A model generated the notes under the pieces. The model saw only the letters and a program-made list of their open reading frames with translations, was not told where the DNA came from and searched no databases. A DNA stretch of 33,945 nucleotides, taken from positions 1 through 33,945 of the forward strand of contig RXJA01000551.1 of NCBI GenBank assembly GCA_003963455.1, in the 5' to 3' direction. Source of the stretch: Hyphomicrobiales bacterium (GTDB lineage: Bacteria > Pseudomonadota > Alphaproteobacteria > Rhizobiales > Rhizobiaceae). Numbering within the stretch: position 1 is the stretch's first letter; the number at the start of each line of letters is the position of its first letter. A program made the translations under genes and the position numbers. This document shows positions 17,373 through 24,403 of the stretch, in pieces.

Positions 17373-17507
17373 CTCCCCCACTTGGGGGGAGATTGGCAGT
17401 TGCGCCGCCGGCGCCTCCCTGGCAACGCGGGAGATTGGCGAAAGCGGCGATGAGAGCTCGATCTCCCCCCTTGTGGGGGAGATGTCCGGCAGGACAGAGG
17501 GGGGCGC
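17347..17507. repeat. 47-bp inverted repeats flanking a 67-bp centre
   Basis: Arm 17347-17393 and arm 17461-17507 are reverse complements except for two central bases (TT against AA). Each arm also holds its own small palindrome (ATCTCCCCC/GGGGGAGAT). The arm text, with CTGTCCTGCCGGACATCTCC, is of a type seen many times in Mesorhizobium genomes. The element lies between pncB and the downstream membrane protein and supplies that protein's start codon. It could fold into a long hairpin in RNA. Confidence 0.85.
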
Positions 17508-17567
17508 GAAGGAACTCAGCCTATCCAACTTTGCTGTCCCGCGTGGCAACGTCAGATCGGCAACGAC

Positions 17568-18872
17568 CTACACCTTCACCAACTGCTCGACGCGGCCCTT
17601 CTCGCCGAAAATCCTCAGATAGCGCTTGATCTCCCTTTCATCCCCCGTCGCCTTGGCGGGGTTGTCCGAGAGCTTCACCGCCGGCCTTCCATTGGCCTCG
17701 GTGACCTTGCAGACCAGCGAGATGGCGTCGAGGCTGTCGGTCTCAGTCGGCGCGCAGCCTTCGAAATCATTGGTCAGGTTGGTGCCCCAGCCAAAGGACA
17801 TGCGCACCTTGCCGCGGAAGTGCTTGTAGGTGTCCTCGATGGTCTCGACCTCGAGCCCGTCGGAGAAGATGAGCAGCTTCTGCTTGGGGTCCTTGCCCTT
17901 CTTGCGCCACCACTCGATGATCCGCTCGCCGCCCTCGATCGGCGGCGCGCTGTCCGGGCGGAAGCCGGTCCAGTCGGCGACCCAGTCCGGCGCGTCGCGC
18001 AGGAAGGATTCCGTGCCGAAGGCGTCGGGCAGCACGATCAGCAGGTTGCCGCCATAGTAGCGCTGCCAGTCCTGCAGCACCTTGTAGGGCGCCTCGCGCA
18101 GCTCTTGCTCGGAATTGGCGAGCGCGGCGAACACCATCGGCAGTTCATGCGCATTGGTGCCCAAGGCCTCGAGGTCGTTGTCCATGGCCAGAAGCACGTT
18201 GGAGGTGCCGGTGAAGGCATCGCCGATGCCTTCCTTCAGCGCCTCGACGCACCAGCGCTGCCAGAGGAAGGAATGGCGGCGGCGCGTGCCGAAGTCGGAG
18301 ATGCGGATGCCCGGCAGCGCCTTCAGCCGCTCGGTCTTGGCCCACATCTTGGCCTTGGCGCGGGCATAGAGCACGTCGAGCGCGAAAGGCCCGTAGGAGC
18401 GCATCGCCGCGCGCGAGCGCAGCTCGTTGATGATGGCCAAAGCCGGGATTTCCCAAAGCGTCGTGTACATCCAGGGGCCGGGGAAGGAGAGCACATACTG
18501 GCCGTCGCGCCTGGAAAGTTCGTACTCGGGCAAGCGGAAATCCTCGAGCCAAGCGAGAAATTCCGGCTCGAAGATCTGCTTGCGGCCGTAGAAGGTGTTG
18601 CCGCCCAGCCAGATCATCTCCTTCTTGGAGAAACGCAAGGTGCGGGCGTGGTCGAGCTGCTCGCGCAATTCGCCTTCATCGATCTCGTCGGCGAGGCGCA
18701 CCGAGGTGGTGCGGTTGATCAGCGTGAAGGTGGCGTCGACCTTGGGATACATGCCCCAGATCATCTGCAGCATCAAAAGCTTGTAGAAGTCGGTGTCCAG
18801 CAGGCTGCGGACGATCGGATCGAGCTTCCAGGTGTGGTTGTAGACGCGCCGCGCTATATCGGTTTTTGCCAT
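17568..18872 (-). CDS. pncB: Nicotinate phosphoribosyltransferase
   Basis: This 434-residue cytoplasmic enzyme joins nicotinate to PRPP to make nicotinate mononucleotide, the entry step of NAD salvage (Preiss-Handler route). Family motifs are [21 protein letters not shown] at the N-terminus, [42 protein letters not shown] (with the phosphorylated His), [19 protein letters not shown] and [14 protein letters not shown]. The length is typical. The ATG at 18872 has GAGGAAG just upstream. It shares a metabolic node with the nicotinamidase gene at 8914-9528. Repeats lie on both sides, and it seems to be transcribed alone or with the gene at 15933. Confidence 0.96.
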   Translation of the reverse strand: MAKTDIARRVYNHTWKLDPIVRSLLDTDFYKLLMLQMIWGMYPKVDATFTLINRTTSVRLADEIDEGELREQLDHARTLRFSKKEMIWLGGNTFYGRKQIFEPEFLAWLEDFRLPEYELSRRDGQYVLSFPGPWMYTTLWEIPALAIINELRSRAAMRSYGPFALDVLYARAKAKMWAKTERLKALPGIRISDFGTRRRHSFLWQRWCVEALKEGIGDAFTGTSNVLLAMDNDLEALGTNAHELPMVFAALANSEQELREAPYKVLQDWQRYYGGNLLIVLPDAFGTESFLRDAPDWVADWTGFRPDSAPPIEGGERIIEWWRKKGKDPKQKLLIFSDGLEVETIEDTYKHFRGKVRMSFGWGTNLTNDFEGCAPTETDSLDAISLVCKVTEANGRPAVKLSDNPAKATGDEREIKRYLRIFGEKGRVEQLVKV

Positions 18873-18936
18873 GCTTCCTCACCCATAAGGCACGACGCAC
18901 GGAAACGCAGGCGCCACGCTTCAAGTCCTCGTTCGA

Positions 18937-18980
18937 GCAATTCCGGATGGAAGACCCTCGCGCGGTTTTCCAGGAATTGC
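18937..18980. repeat. REP-like palindromic repeat, copy A (44 bp)
   Basis: It begins GCAATTCCGGATGGAAG and ends TTTTCCAGGAATTGC, so the ends GCAATTCC and GGAATTGC form an inverted repeat. It matches in layout the copies at 19142-19185 and 21438-21505. It lies upstream of pncB. Confidence 0.75.
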
Positions 18981-19084
18981 CTCAGCCAACTGCCTCTTAG
19001 CACTGTATTTCCGAACGCGCTTCCTGCTTTGCGGGCTGGCCCGACAAAAAGCAGCTATGCAAGTCCAGCCTTCAAGACGCGGCC

Positions 19085-19185
19085 CTGGAGCATTTCGCCG
19101 TTTCACGGAACCGGCGAAATGCTCCAGTTTTTTGTTTTGACGCAATTCCCGACAGAAAACCGCTTCACACTTTTCCTGGAATTGC
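19085..19185. repeat. Composite repeat: 16-bp perfect hairpin plus REP-like copy B
   Basis: Arms 19085-19100 and 19112-19127 (CTGGAGCATTTCGCCG and its complement) pair perfectly around an 11-base loop. They are followed on the plus strand by a T-rich run (19128-19139). Next comes the 44-bp palindrome GCAATTCC...GGAATTGC (19142-19185). The hairpin plus T-run has the form of a terminator on the plus strand, yet both neighbouring genes run on the minus strand. It therefore looks like a mobile-type repeat and not a gene-specific terminator. The REP part supplies the last six codons and stop of the lysR gene. Confidence 0.75.
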
Positions 19186-20148
19186 TTTGGCGCCGATGAC
19201 CTTGAGCGAAGGGCGCTTCCTGCGGCTGGGCACGCGACCGGCCACCGGCGCGTTGGCGCGGCCCTCGTCCTGCTCCTTCTCGGCGAACAGCCAGTCGATG
19301 AAGAGCTGGACGATCGGCGCCGAGCGCATCTCGTTGCGGCAAACGACGTAGAAATCGTCGACGGCCGGAACGGACAGGGTGAAGGGCGCGACGAGCATGC
19401 CCCTGGCCAGCAAGGCGCGCGCGGTGACGGAATCGCCGAGCGCCACGCCATGGCCGTGCACGGCGGCTTCCGTCGCCATGCGCGCGTCGCCCAGATGATG
19501 GCGGCGGCCGCGCTCCAGGTCGAGCGCGTCGGCGGCGGCCAGCCAGGTGTGCCATTCGCGGCCGTCGTCGCCATGCAGGAAGACGTGATCGGCAAGGTCG
19601 CGGACGCCGCGGATCGGCCGGTTGTTGATCAATGTCGGGCTGACGACGGGAAAGAGTTCCAGCCCGGACCATTTGCGCATCCAGCAATCGGTCCAGCCGC
19701 CGTCGCCATAATGCACGCAGACGTCGATCTGCGGGGCGCGAATATCACGGGCGTCGTTGGACGGGATCAGCGTGAGCTGGATGTCGGGATATTGCGCGGT
19801 GAAGGAGCCCAGCCGCGGCGTCATCCAGAGCAAGAGCAGCGCCGGGACGCAGGATACAGACAGCGCGCCCGCGCTTGCCGGCCTGGTCATGCGCTGGGTG
19901 GCGGCGGCGATGCCGTCGAAGGCGGAGGAGACCGCCGGCAGGAACTCCGCGCCATGCGGCGTCAGCTTCACGCGCTGGCCGGTGCGCTCGAAGAGCTTCA
20001 CGCCGAGCGACTGCTCGAGCGCCTTGATCTGGTGGCTGACGGCGCCATGCGTGACATTCAGCTCACCCGCCGCCTTGGTCAGCGAGGCGTGGCGCGCCGT
20101 GGCCTCGAAGGCTCGCAGCGGGTTCAGCGGCGGCAGGCGCTTGGCCAT
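19165..20148 (-). CDS. LysR-family transcriptional regulator (GcvA-like)
   Basis: This 327-residue regulator has an N-terminal winged helix-turn-helix (PLNPLRAFEATARHASLTKAAGELNVTHGAVSHQIKALE, residues about 7-45), typical of GcvA-like LysR proteins. An effector-binding domain follows, containing VSCVPALLLLWMTPRLG and HYGDGGWTDCWMRKW. The start at 20148 has TAGGAG seven bases upstream. It is divergent from the agmatinase-family gene, with a perfect dyad just before its own start, so it likely controls that gene, the ABC genes behind it and itself. The C-terminal AIPGKV and stop codon come from an inserted REP-like repeat, so the natural tail has been replaced. Confidence 0.92.
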   Translation of the reverse strand: MAKRLPPLNPLRAFEATARHASLTKAAGELNVTHGAVSHQIKALEQSLGVKLFERTGQRVKLTPHGAEFLPAVSSAFDGIAAATQRMTRPASAGALSVSCVPALLLLWMTPRLGSFTAQYPDIQLTLIPSNDARDIRAPQIDVCVHYGDGGWTDCWMRKWSGLELFPVVSPTLINNRPIRGVRDLADHVFLHGDDGREWHTWLAAADALDLERGRRHHLGDARMATEAAVHGHGVALGDSVTARALLARGMLVAPFTLSVPAVDDFYVVCRNEMRSAPIVQLFIDWLFAEKEQDEGRANAPVAGRVPSRRKRPSLKVIGAKAIPGKV

Positions 20149-20163
20149 GGCGGGCTCCTACTT

Positions 20164-20207
20164 TGTGAGATTTTCTCACAGCGAAGACCCTAACAATATC
20201 AATTGAT
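20164..20207. promoter_or_regulatory. LysR-type operator region (two dyads)
   Basis: TGTGAGA-TTT-TCTCACA (20164-20180) is a perfect 7-bp dyad 15 bp upstream of the lysR start. ATCAATTGAT (20198-20207) is a perfect 10-bp palindrome 17 bp further on. Paired sites of this kind in the gap between divergent genes suit a LysR tetramer that represses its own gene and activates the other. Confidence 0.55.
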
Positions 20208-20365
20208 TTTTCAAAGCGGCTGCCCGACACTTTTGCCCGGAACAGCTTCAAGAGACGTGAAATCCGCAGCACAACCGGCGGGCAACGATCCAGCCGGACA
20301 ACAGGCTGGCTTGGCAAACCGTCCATGCGGGCAGCGCTGCAGGCAGGCACACAGGAGGACCGGAC

Positions 20366-21421
20366 ATGGGTTACGATCGCGGCAAGCTCGAAGCGTTGCG
20401 TCGCAAATATGGCGAGAGCCATGGCGGCGAGATGTTCGACCCGAAATTCCGCAAGGTCGCCGACAAGATCTTCAACAAGTCGGGCACCCGCCTGGCGCCC
20501 TATGCCGGTATCCCGACCTTCCTTGCCGCGCCCTACCGCGAAATCGCCGCCGAGAACCCGGATTTCGGCGACCTGCAGGTGGCGATGATCGGCGTGCCGA
20601 TGGACCTCGGCGTCACCAACCGTCCCGGTTCGCGCTTCGGGCCGCGCGCGCTGCGCGCCATCGAGCGCATCGGCCCCTACAACCACGTGCTGGAATGCGC
20701 GCCGACGCATGAGCTTCGCGTCGCCGACATCGGCGACACGCCGTTCCGCAGCCGCTACCGGCTGGAGATCAGCCATGAGGACATCGAGAAGCGGACCAAC
20801 CAGATCGTCGATGCCGGCGTGCTGCCGCTCTCGGTCGGCGGCGACCATTCGATCAGCCACCCGATCCTGAAGGCGGTCGGCAAAAAGGCTCCGGTCGGCA
20901 TGATCCATATCGACGCCCATTGCGACACCAGCGGGCTGTTCGACATGACCAAGTTCCACCATGGCGGGCCGTTCCGCAACGCGGTGCTGGACGGCGTGCT
21001 CGATCCGTCGCGCACCATCCAGATCGGCATTCGCGGCTCGGCCGAATATCTGTGGGAGTTCACCTACGAGTCCGGCATGACCGTCGTCCACGCCGAGGAG
21101 GTGACCGGGCTGGGCATCCCCGCGATCATCGAGAAGGCGCGGAAGATCGTCGGCGACGGGCCGACCTACATCTCCTTCGACGTCGACAGCATCGATCCGG
21201 CCTTCGCGCCCGGCACCGGCACGCCGGAAGTCGGCGGACTGACGACGCGCGAGGTGCTCGAATTGCTGCGCGGGCTGAAGGGCCTCAACATCGTCGGCGG
21301 CGACGTCGTCGAGGTGGCGCCGCAATACGACTCCACCACCAACACCGCCCATGCCGGCGCGCAGGTCCTGTTCGAGATCCTGAGCCTCATGGTGTTCAGC
21401 CCGGCGATCAAGAAAGGCTGA
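20366..21421 (+). CDS. speB: Agmatinase / ureohydrolase family protein
   Basis: This 351-residue Mn-dependent ureohydrolase removes urea from a guanidino compound. The metal ligands are visible: H161 in GGDHS, D183, H185 and D187 in HIDAHCDT, and D272 and D274 in SFDVDSIDPAFAPGTGTPEVGG. GSRFGPRALR is also typical. AGGAGG lies eight bases before the ATG. The N-terminus is about 30 residues longer than in Escherichia coli SpeB, as in many rhizobial members. These may act on guanidinobutyrate or guanidinopropionate instead of agmatine. An amino-acid-type ABC importer follows and a LysR gene is divergent, which suggests an inducible catabolic unit for a guanidino compound. Confidence 0.88.
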   Translation: MGYDRGKLEALRRKYGESHGGEMFDPKFRKVADKIFNKSGTRLAPYAGIPTFLAAPYREIAAENPDFGDLQVAMIGVPMDLGVTNRPGSRFGPRALRAIERIGPYNHVLECAPTHELRVADIGDTPFRSRYRLEISHEDIEKRTNQIVDAGVLPLSVGGDHSISHPILKAVGKKAPVGMIHIDAHCDTSGLFDMTKFHHGGPFRNAVLDGVLDPSRTIQIGIRGSAEYLWEFTYESGMTVVHAEEVTGLGIPAIIEKARKIVGDGPTYISFDVDSIDPAFAPGTGTPEVGGLTTREVLELLRGLKGLNIVGGDVVEVAPQYDSTTNTAHAGAQVLFEILSLMVFSPAIKKG

Positions 21422-21437
21422 GATTTCTTAATTTCAC

Positions 21438-21505
21438 GCAATTCCGGACGGAAGCTATGGCGAAGTCGCCAAGCATAAACCGCGTCACACCTTTCCTGGA
21501 ATTGC
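21438..21505. repeat. REP-like palindromic repeat, copy C (68 bp, extended)
   Basis: It starts GCAATTCCGGACGGAAG and ends CACACCTTTCCTGGAATTGC like copies A and B, but carries about 24 extra bases in the middle. The extra part itself holds a small dyad (TGGCGA-AG-TCGCCA). It lies between the agmatinase gene and the binding-protein gene and could reduce or process readthrough. Confidence 0.75.
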
Positions 21506-21579
21506 TTAGCCAATACGGCCGCCGCGCTGGAGCCGGCGGCCGGACTCAACAAACAAGCTTCCAGCAGGGGAACCAAAAA

Positions 21580-22380
21580 ATGACTCTTCGCAACGCACTG
21601 AAATCCATAATCACAGCGGCGATGATGCTCGGCGCCGCCGGCCTTGCCACGCAGGCGAAAGCCGACGCCGTCGACGACATCACCAAGGCCGGCGCCATCA
21701 ATGTCGGCATCTTCTCCGACTTCCCGCCCTTCTCCTCAGCCAGCGCCGACATGAGCATCAAGGGCTATGACGTCGACGTCGCGCAGGCGATCGCCGATGC
21801 CTTGAAGGTGAAGCTCAACCTGGTCAGCGTCACCGGCCAGAACCGCATCCCGTATCTCACCGACAAGCGCGTCGATATCCTGATGAGCGTCGGCTACTCA
21901 AAGGAGCGCGCCGAGGTGATCGATTTCGCCGCCGCCTACGCGCCCTATTACATTGCCGTCATCGGCCCGGCGGCACTTGCGGTCAAAGGCAAGGAAGACC
22001 TCGCCGACAAGTCGATCGCCGTCAATCGCGGTACGCTGGAGGACACCTCGCTCACCGAGGCGGCACCGGCCTCCGCCGATATCCGCCGCTTCGACAACTA
22101 CAATTCCGTCATCCAGGCTTTCATCTCCGGCCAGACGCAGTTGATGGTGGTCGGCAACGATGTCGGCGCCCAGGTGCTGGCCAAGCAGGATGCGCTGAAG
22201 CCTGAGCAGAAGTTCCAGTTGCTCACCTCGCCCTCGCATATCGGCCTCAACAAGAACGAGGACCGGCTGAAGAAGGCGGTGAACGACGCGGTCGCCAAGA
22301 TGCTGGCCGACGGCAAGCTCGATGAAAGCTCGAAGGCCTGGCTGAAGACGCCGCTCAATCCCGACAACCTCAAGGATTGA
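21580..22380 (+). CDS. Amino acid ABC transporter substrate-binding protein
   Basis: This 266-residue periplasmic binding protein is of the polar amino acid type (SBP_bac_3). A Sec signal peptide (MTLRNALKSI...LATQAKA) is followed by AGAINVGIFSDFPPFSS, GYDVDVAQAIADALKVKLNLV, NRIPYLTDKRVDILMSVGYSKER and GRTL-like GTLEDTSL. The ATG at 21580 has AGGGGAA six bases upstream. With the two permeases that follow it forms most of an importer. The agmatinase-family gene upstream suggests a basic or guanidino amino acid ligand, by context only. Confidence 0.9.
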   Translation: MTLRNALKSIITAAMMLGAAGLATQAKADAVDDITKAGAINVGIFSDFPPFSSASADMSIKGYDVDVAQAIADALKVKLNLVSVTGQNRIPYLTDKRVDILMSVGYSKERAEVIDFAAAYAPYYIAVIGPAALAVKGKEDLADKSIAVNRGTLEDTSLTEAAPASADIRRFDNYNSVIQAFISGQTQLMVVGNDVGAQVLAKQDALKPEQKFQLLTSPSHIGLNKNEDRLKKAVNDAVAKMLADGKLDESSKAWLKTPLNPDNLKD

Positions 22381-22387
22381 TCATGCG

Positions 22388-22419
22388 GGGGTTCAACGCC
22401 CCAAGAGGCGTTGAACCCC
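22388..22419 (+). terminator. Intercistronic stem-loop after the binding-protein gene
   Basis: GGGGTTCAACGCC (22388-22400) pairs perfectly with GGCGTTGAACCCC (22407-22419) around the 6-base loop CCAAGA. It starts eight bases after the stop codon. No T-run follows, so partial termination or protection of the upstream message from decay is more likely than full termination. Confidence 0.65.
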
Positions 22420-22447
22420 TCGCCAGCCTCCAACAAGGTCAAACGCC

Positions 22448-23116
22448 ATGGGCTACAGCCTGGATTTCGGCTGGCTTGCGGGTGCGGCGGGCGTGATCGC
22501 GCGCGGCGCGGCGATGACGATCCTTCTGATCGCCGTCACCACGCTGGCGGGCACTTTCCTCAGCATCCTGGGCGCCGCCGGCAAAAGAAACGGCCCGAAG
22601 CCGCTCAGGCTGGCGATCGGCATCTATGTCGAGGTGATGCGCAACACGCCGTTCCTGGTGCAGCTCTTCTTCATCTTCTTCGGGCTGCCCAGCCTCGGCA
22701 TAAGGCTCGATCCGATCCTGGCCGCGATGCTGGCGATGACGCTCAACATGGCGGCCTATACGATCGAGATCGTCGGCGCCGGGCTCGACGCCGTGCCGCG
22801 CGGCCAAACGGAAGCAGCCCTGGCGCTCGGGCTCAGGCCCCGGCAGGTGTTCGTCAAGATCGTGCTGCCGCAGGCGCTGAAGGTGATCTATCCGGCGCTG
22901 ACCAGCCAGATCGTCATCATGATGCTGGAATCGGCCGTGGTGTCGCAGATCGCCGTGCGCGAGCTGACCTACGAGGCCGACATGCTGCAGGCCCGCACTT
23001 TTCGCGCTTTCGAGACCTATTTCGTCGTGACCATGGTCTATCTCGGCCTGTCGATGGGGCTGCGCCGACTGCTTGTTGCCGGCGGCCGCCGGGCGCTGGG
23101 GGCAGGCGTGTCATGA
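22448..23116 (+). CDS. Amino acid ABC transporter permease (HisMQ/GlnP type), first
   Basis: This 222-residue inner-membrane permease has about five helices. The family motifs are YVEVMRNTPFLVQLFFIFFGLP and the EAA-like coupling loop EAALALGLRPRQVFVKIVLPQALK, followed by YPALTSQIVIMMLESAVVS. AAGGTC lies upstream of the ATG. Its stop overlaps the start of the second permease (ATGA). It should pair with that permease to form the channel. Confidence 0.9.
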   Translation: MGYSLDFGWLAGAAGVIARGAAMTILLIAVTTLAGTFLSILGAAGKRNGPKPLRLAIGIYVEVMRNTPFLVQLFFIFFGLPSLGIRLDPILAAMLAMTLNMAAYTIEIVGAGLDAVPRGQTEAALALGLRPRQVFVKIVLPQALKVIYPALTSQIVIMMLESAVVSQIAVRELTYEADMLQARTFRAFETYFVVTMVYLGLSMGLRRLLVAGGRRALGAGVS

Positions 23117-23757
23117 TCGAGTTCACCCTTTGGGATATCGTGCGCAATCTGCTGCTGGCCGCGCGCTGGACGGTGCTCTTGTCGCTGGCCGCCTTTGCCG
23201 GCGGCGCGCTGGTCGGGCTGGTGGTGCTGTTCTTCCGCATCGCCAAGAACAAATGGATCAAACGGATCGCCTCGGGCTACATCGCGCTGTTCCAGGGCAC
23301 GCCGCTCTTGATGCAGCTCTTCCTGATGTTCTTCGGCCTGCCGATGCTGGGGCTGCGCATCGAACCGTGGACGGCGGCGGTGCTGGGGCTGACCTTCTTC
23401 GCCAGCGCTTATCTCGCCGAAATCTGGCGCGGCGGCGTCGACGCGCTGCCGCGCGGCCAATGGGACGCCGGCGCCAGCCTCGGCCTGCACTATCTGCAGG
23501 AACTCAGGCTGATCATCCTGCCGCAGGCTTTTGCCATCACGCGGGCTCCGACCGTCGGCTTCCTGGTACAGCTCATCAAATCGACGGCGCTGACCTCGAT
23601 CATCGGCTTCGAGGAACTGGTGCGCACATCCAACGCCATCAACAACGCCACCTTCGCGCCGTTCAAGGTCTACGGGCTGGTGGCACTGATCTTCTTCGCC
23701 CTGTGCTTCCCGCTGACGCAATATGCGCGGCGGCTCGAGCGCAAGGCCTCCCATTGA
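23113..23757 (+). CDS. Amino acid ABC transporter permease (HisMQ/GlnP type), second
   Basis: This 214-residue permease contains YIALFQGTPLLMQLFLMFFGLP, the coupling loop DAGASLGLHYLQELRLIILPQA, and KSTALTSIIGFEELVRTSNAINN. The ATGA overlap fixes the start at 23113. No ATP-binding subunit follows. The next 300 bases hold no gene, so the ATPase must be encoded elsewhere or shared with another transporter. Confidence 0.9.
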   Translation: MIEFTLWDIVRNLLLAARWTVLLSLAAFAGGALVGLVVLFFRIAKNKWIKRIASGYIALFQGTPLLMQLFLMFFGLPMLGLRIEPWTAAVLGLTFFASAYLAEIWRGGVDALPRGQWDAGASLGLHYLQELRLIILPQAFAITRAPTVGFLVQLIKSTALTSIIGFEELVRTSNAINNATFAPFKVYGLVALIFFALCFPLTQYARRLERKASH

Positions 23758-24062
23758 GTGGAGAGCATGATGTGTTCACCAAGCTCGACAGGGCCAAAAG
23801 CCAGAGAACGGTCGAGTGCCTCTTTTGGATCATGTGATGATGTCGGGTGCGTCAGCTTTTGACCCAAGGTGGACTTTCAAAGGTGAAAGCGCACATGACC
23901 GCTTTGCGCCGCTTAGCAGTCATTCCCGAAAGTCGTTCTCCGAAACCGGACGATTTCTCCGCAGTAATCGTCGCTCTGAGCGGAACGAAAGGGACAATCG
24001 CTCATTGAGTTTAGTTGGACTACGGCCGCGCAAGCGCGACGTCAGCTCCCCGGAGAACTCGC
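23758..24062. other. Intergenic region without a recognised gene
   Basis: No family-like open frame is visible. A weak 7-bp inverted repeat (CCAAAAG at 23794-23800, CTTTTGG at 23822-23828) is the only candidate for a transcript end after the permease genes. The region is less GC-rich than the operons to its left. It ends with the ribosome binding site of the small gene at 24063. Confidence 0.4.
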
Positions 24063-24149
24063 ATGGATATGACCACACTTCTCGTCATCCTACTCATTGT
24101 CATACTGCTCGGAGGCGGCGGCTGGTATGGCCGGGGGCGCTGGTACTGA
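24063..24149 (+). CDS. 28-residue single-pass membrane microprotein
   Basis: The frame starts MDMTTLLVILLIVILLGG and ends GGWYGRGRWY before TGA at 24147-24149. Residues 5-16 form a purely aliphatic membrane segment, followed by a glycine hinge and a short aromatic and arginine-rich tail. CGGAGAA six bases before the ATG is a proper ribosome binding site. Tiny hypothetical proteins with a leucine/isoleucine helix and a GGGGxYGRGRWY-like tail recur in rhizobial genomes, though I know of no function. Gene finders often skip it because of its size. It lies 254 bp before the desaturase gene and may be transcribed separately. Confidence 0.65.
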   Translation: MDMTTLLVILLIVILLGGGGWYGRGRWY

Positions 24150-24403
24150 GCAGAGTCAGCGCTGGGATGTTGCGTTGACAGTGCGTAGAATCGATTGGGC
24201 CGCTGCCGGTTGGCGAGTGGTTTGAAGCTCTGAATGGCATGGCGTTGCCTCAGCACTGTTCCTGCCCGAAGTCCGTTGCGAGCCGGGCGATTCCGCGTGT
24301 ATGACAACGCTTTCGACAGATACGCCGGAAAATCGCAGAAGCGGGGAAATCAGTATACACCCCCGGTCGGGAGAGCCGCGTTGCGGCCAGCAAGGATTGG
24401 ATC

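Noticed and set aside
24175..24180. A perfect TTGACA upstream of the desaturase gene
   Set aside because: No -10-like hexamer lies 16-18 bases downstream (the sequence there is GC-rich).
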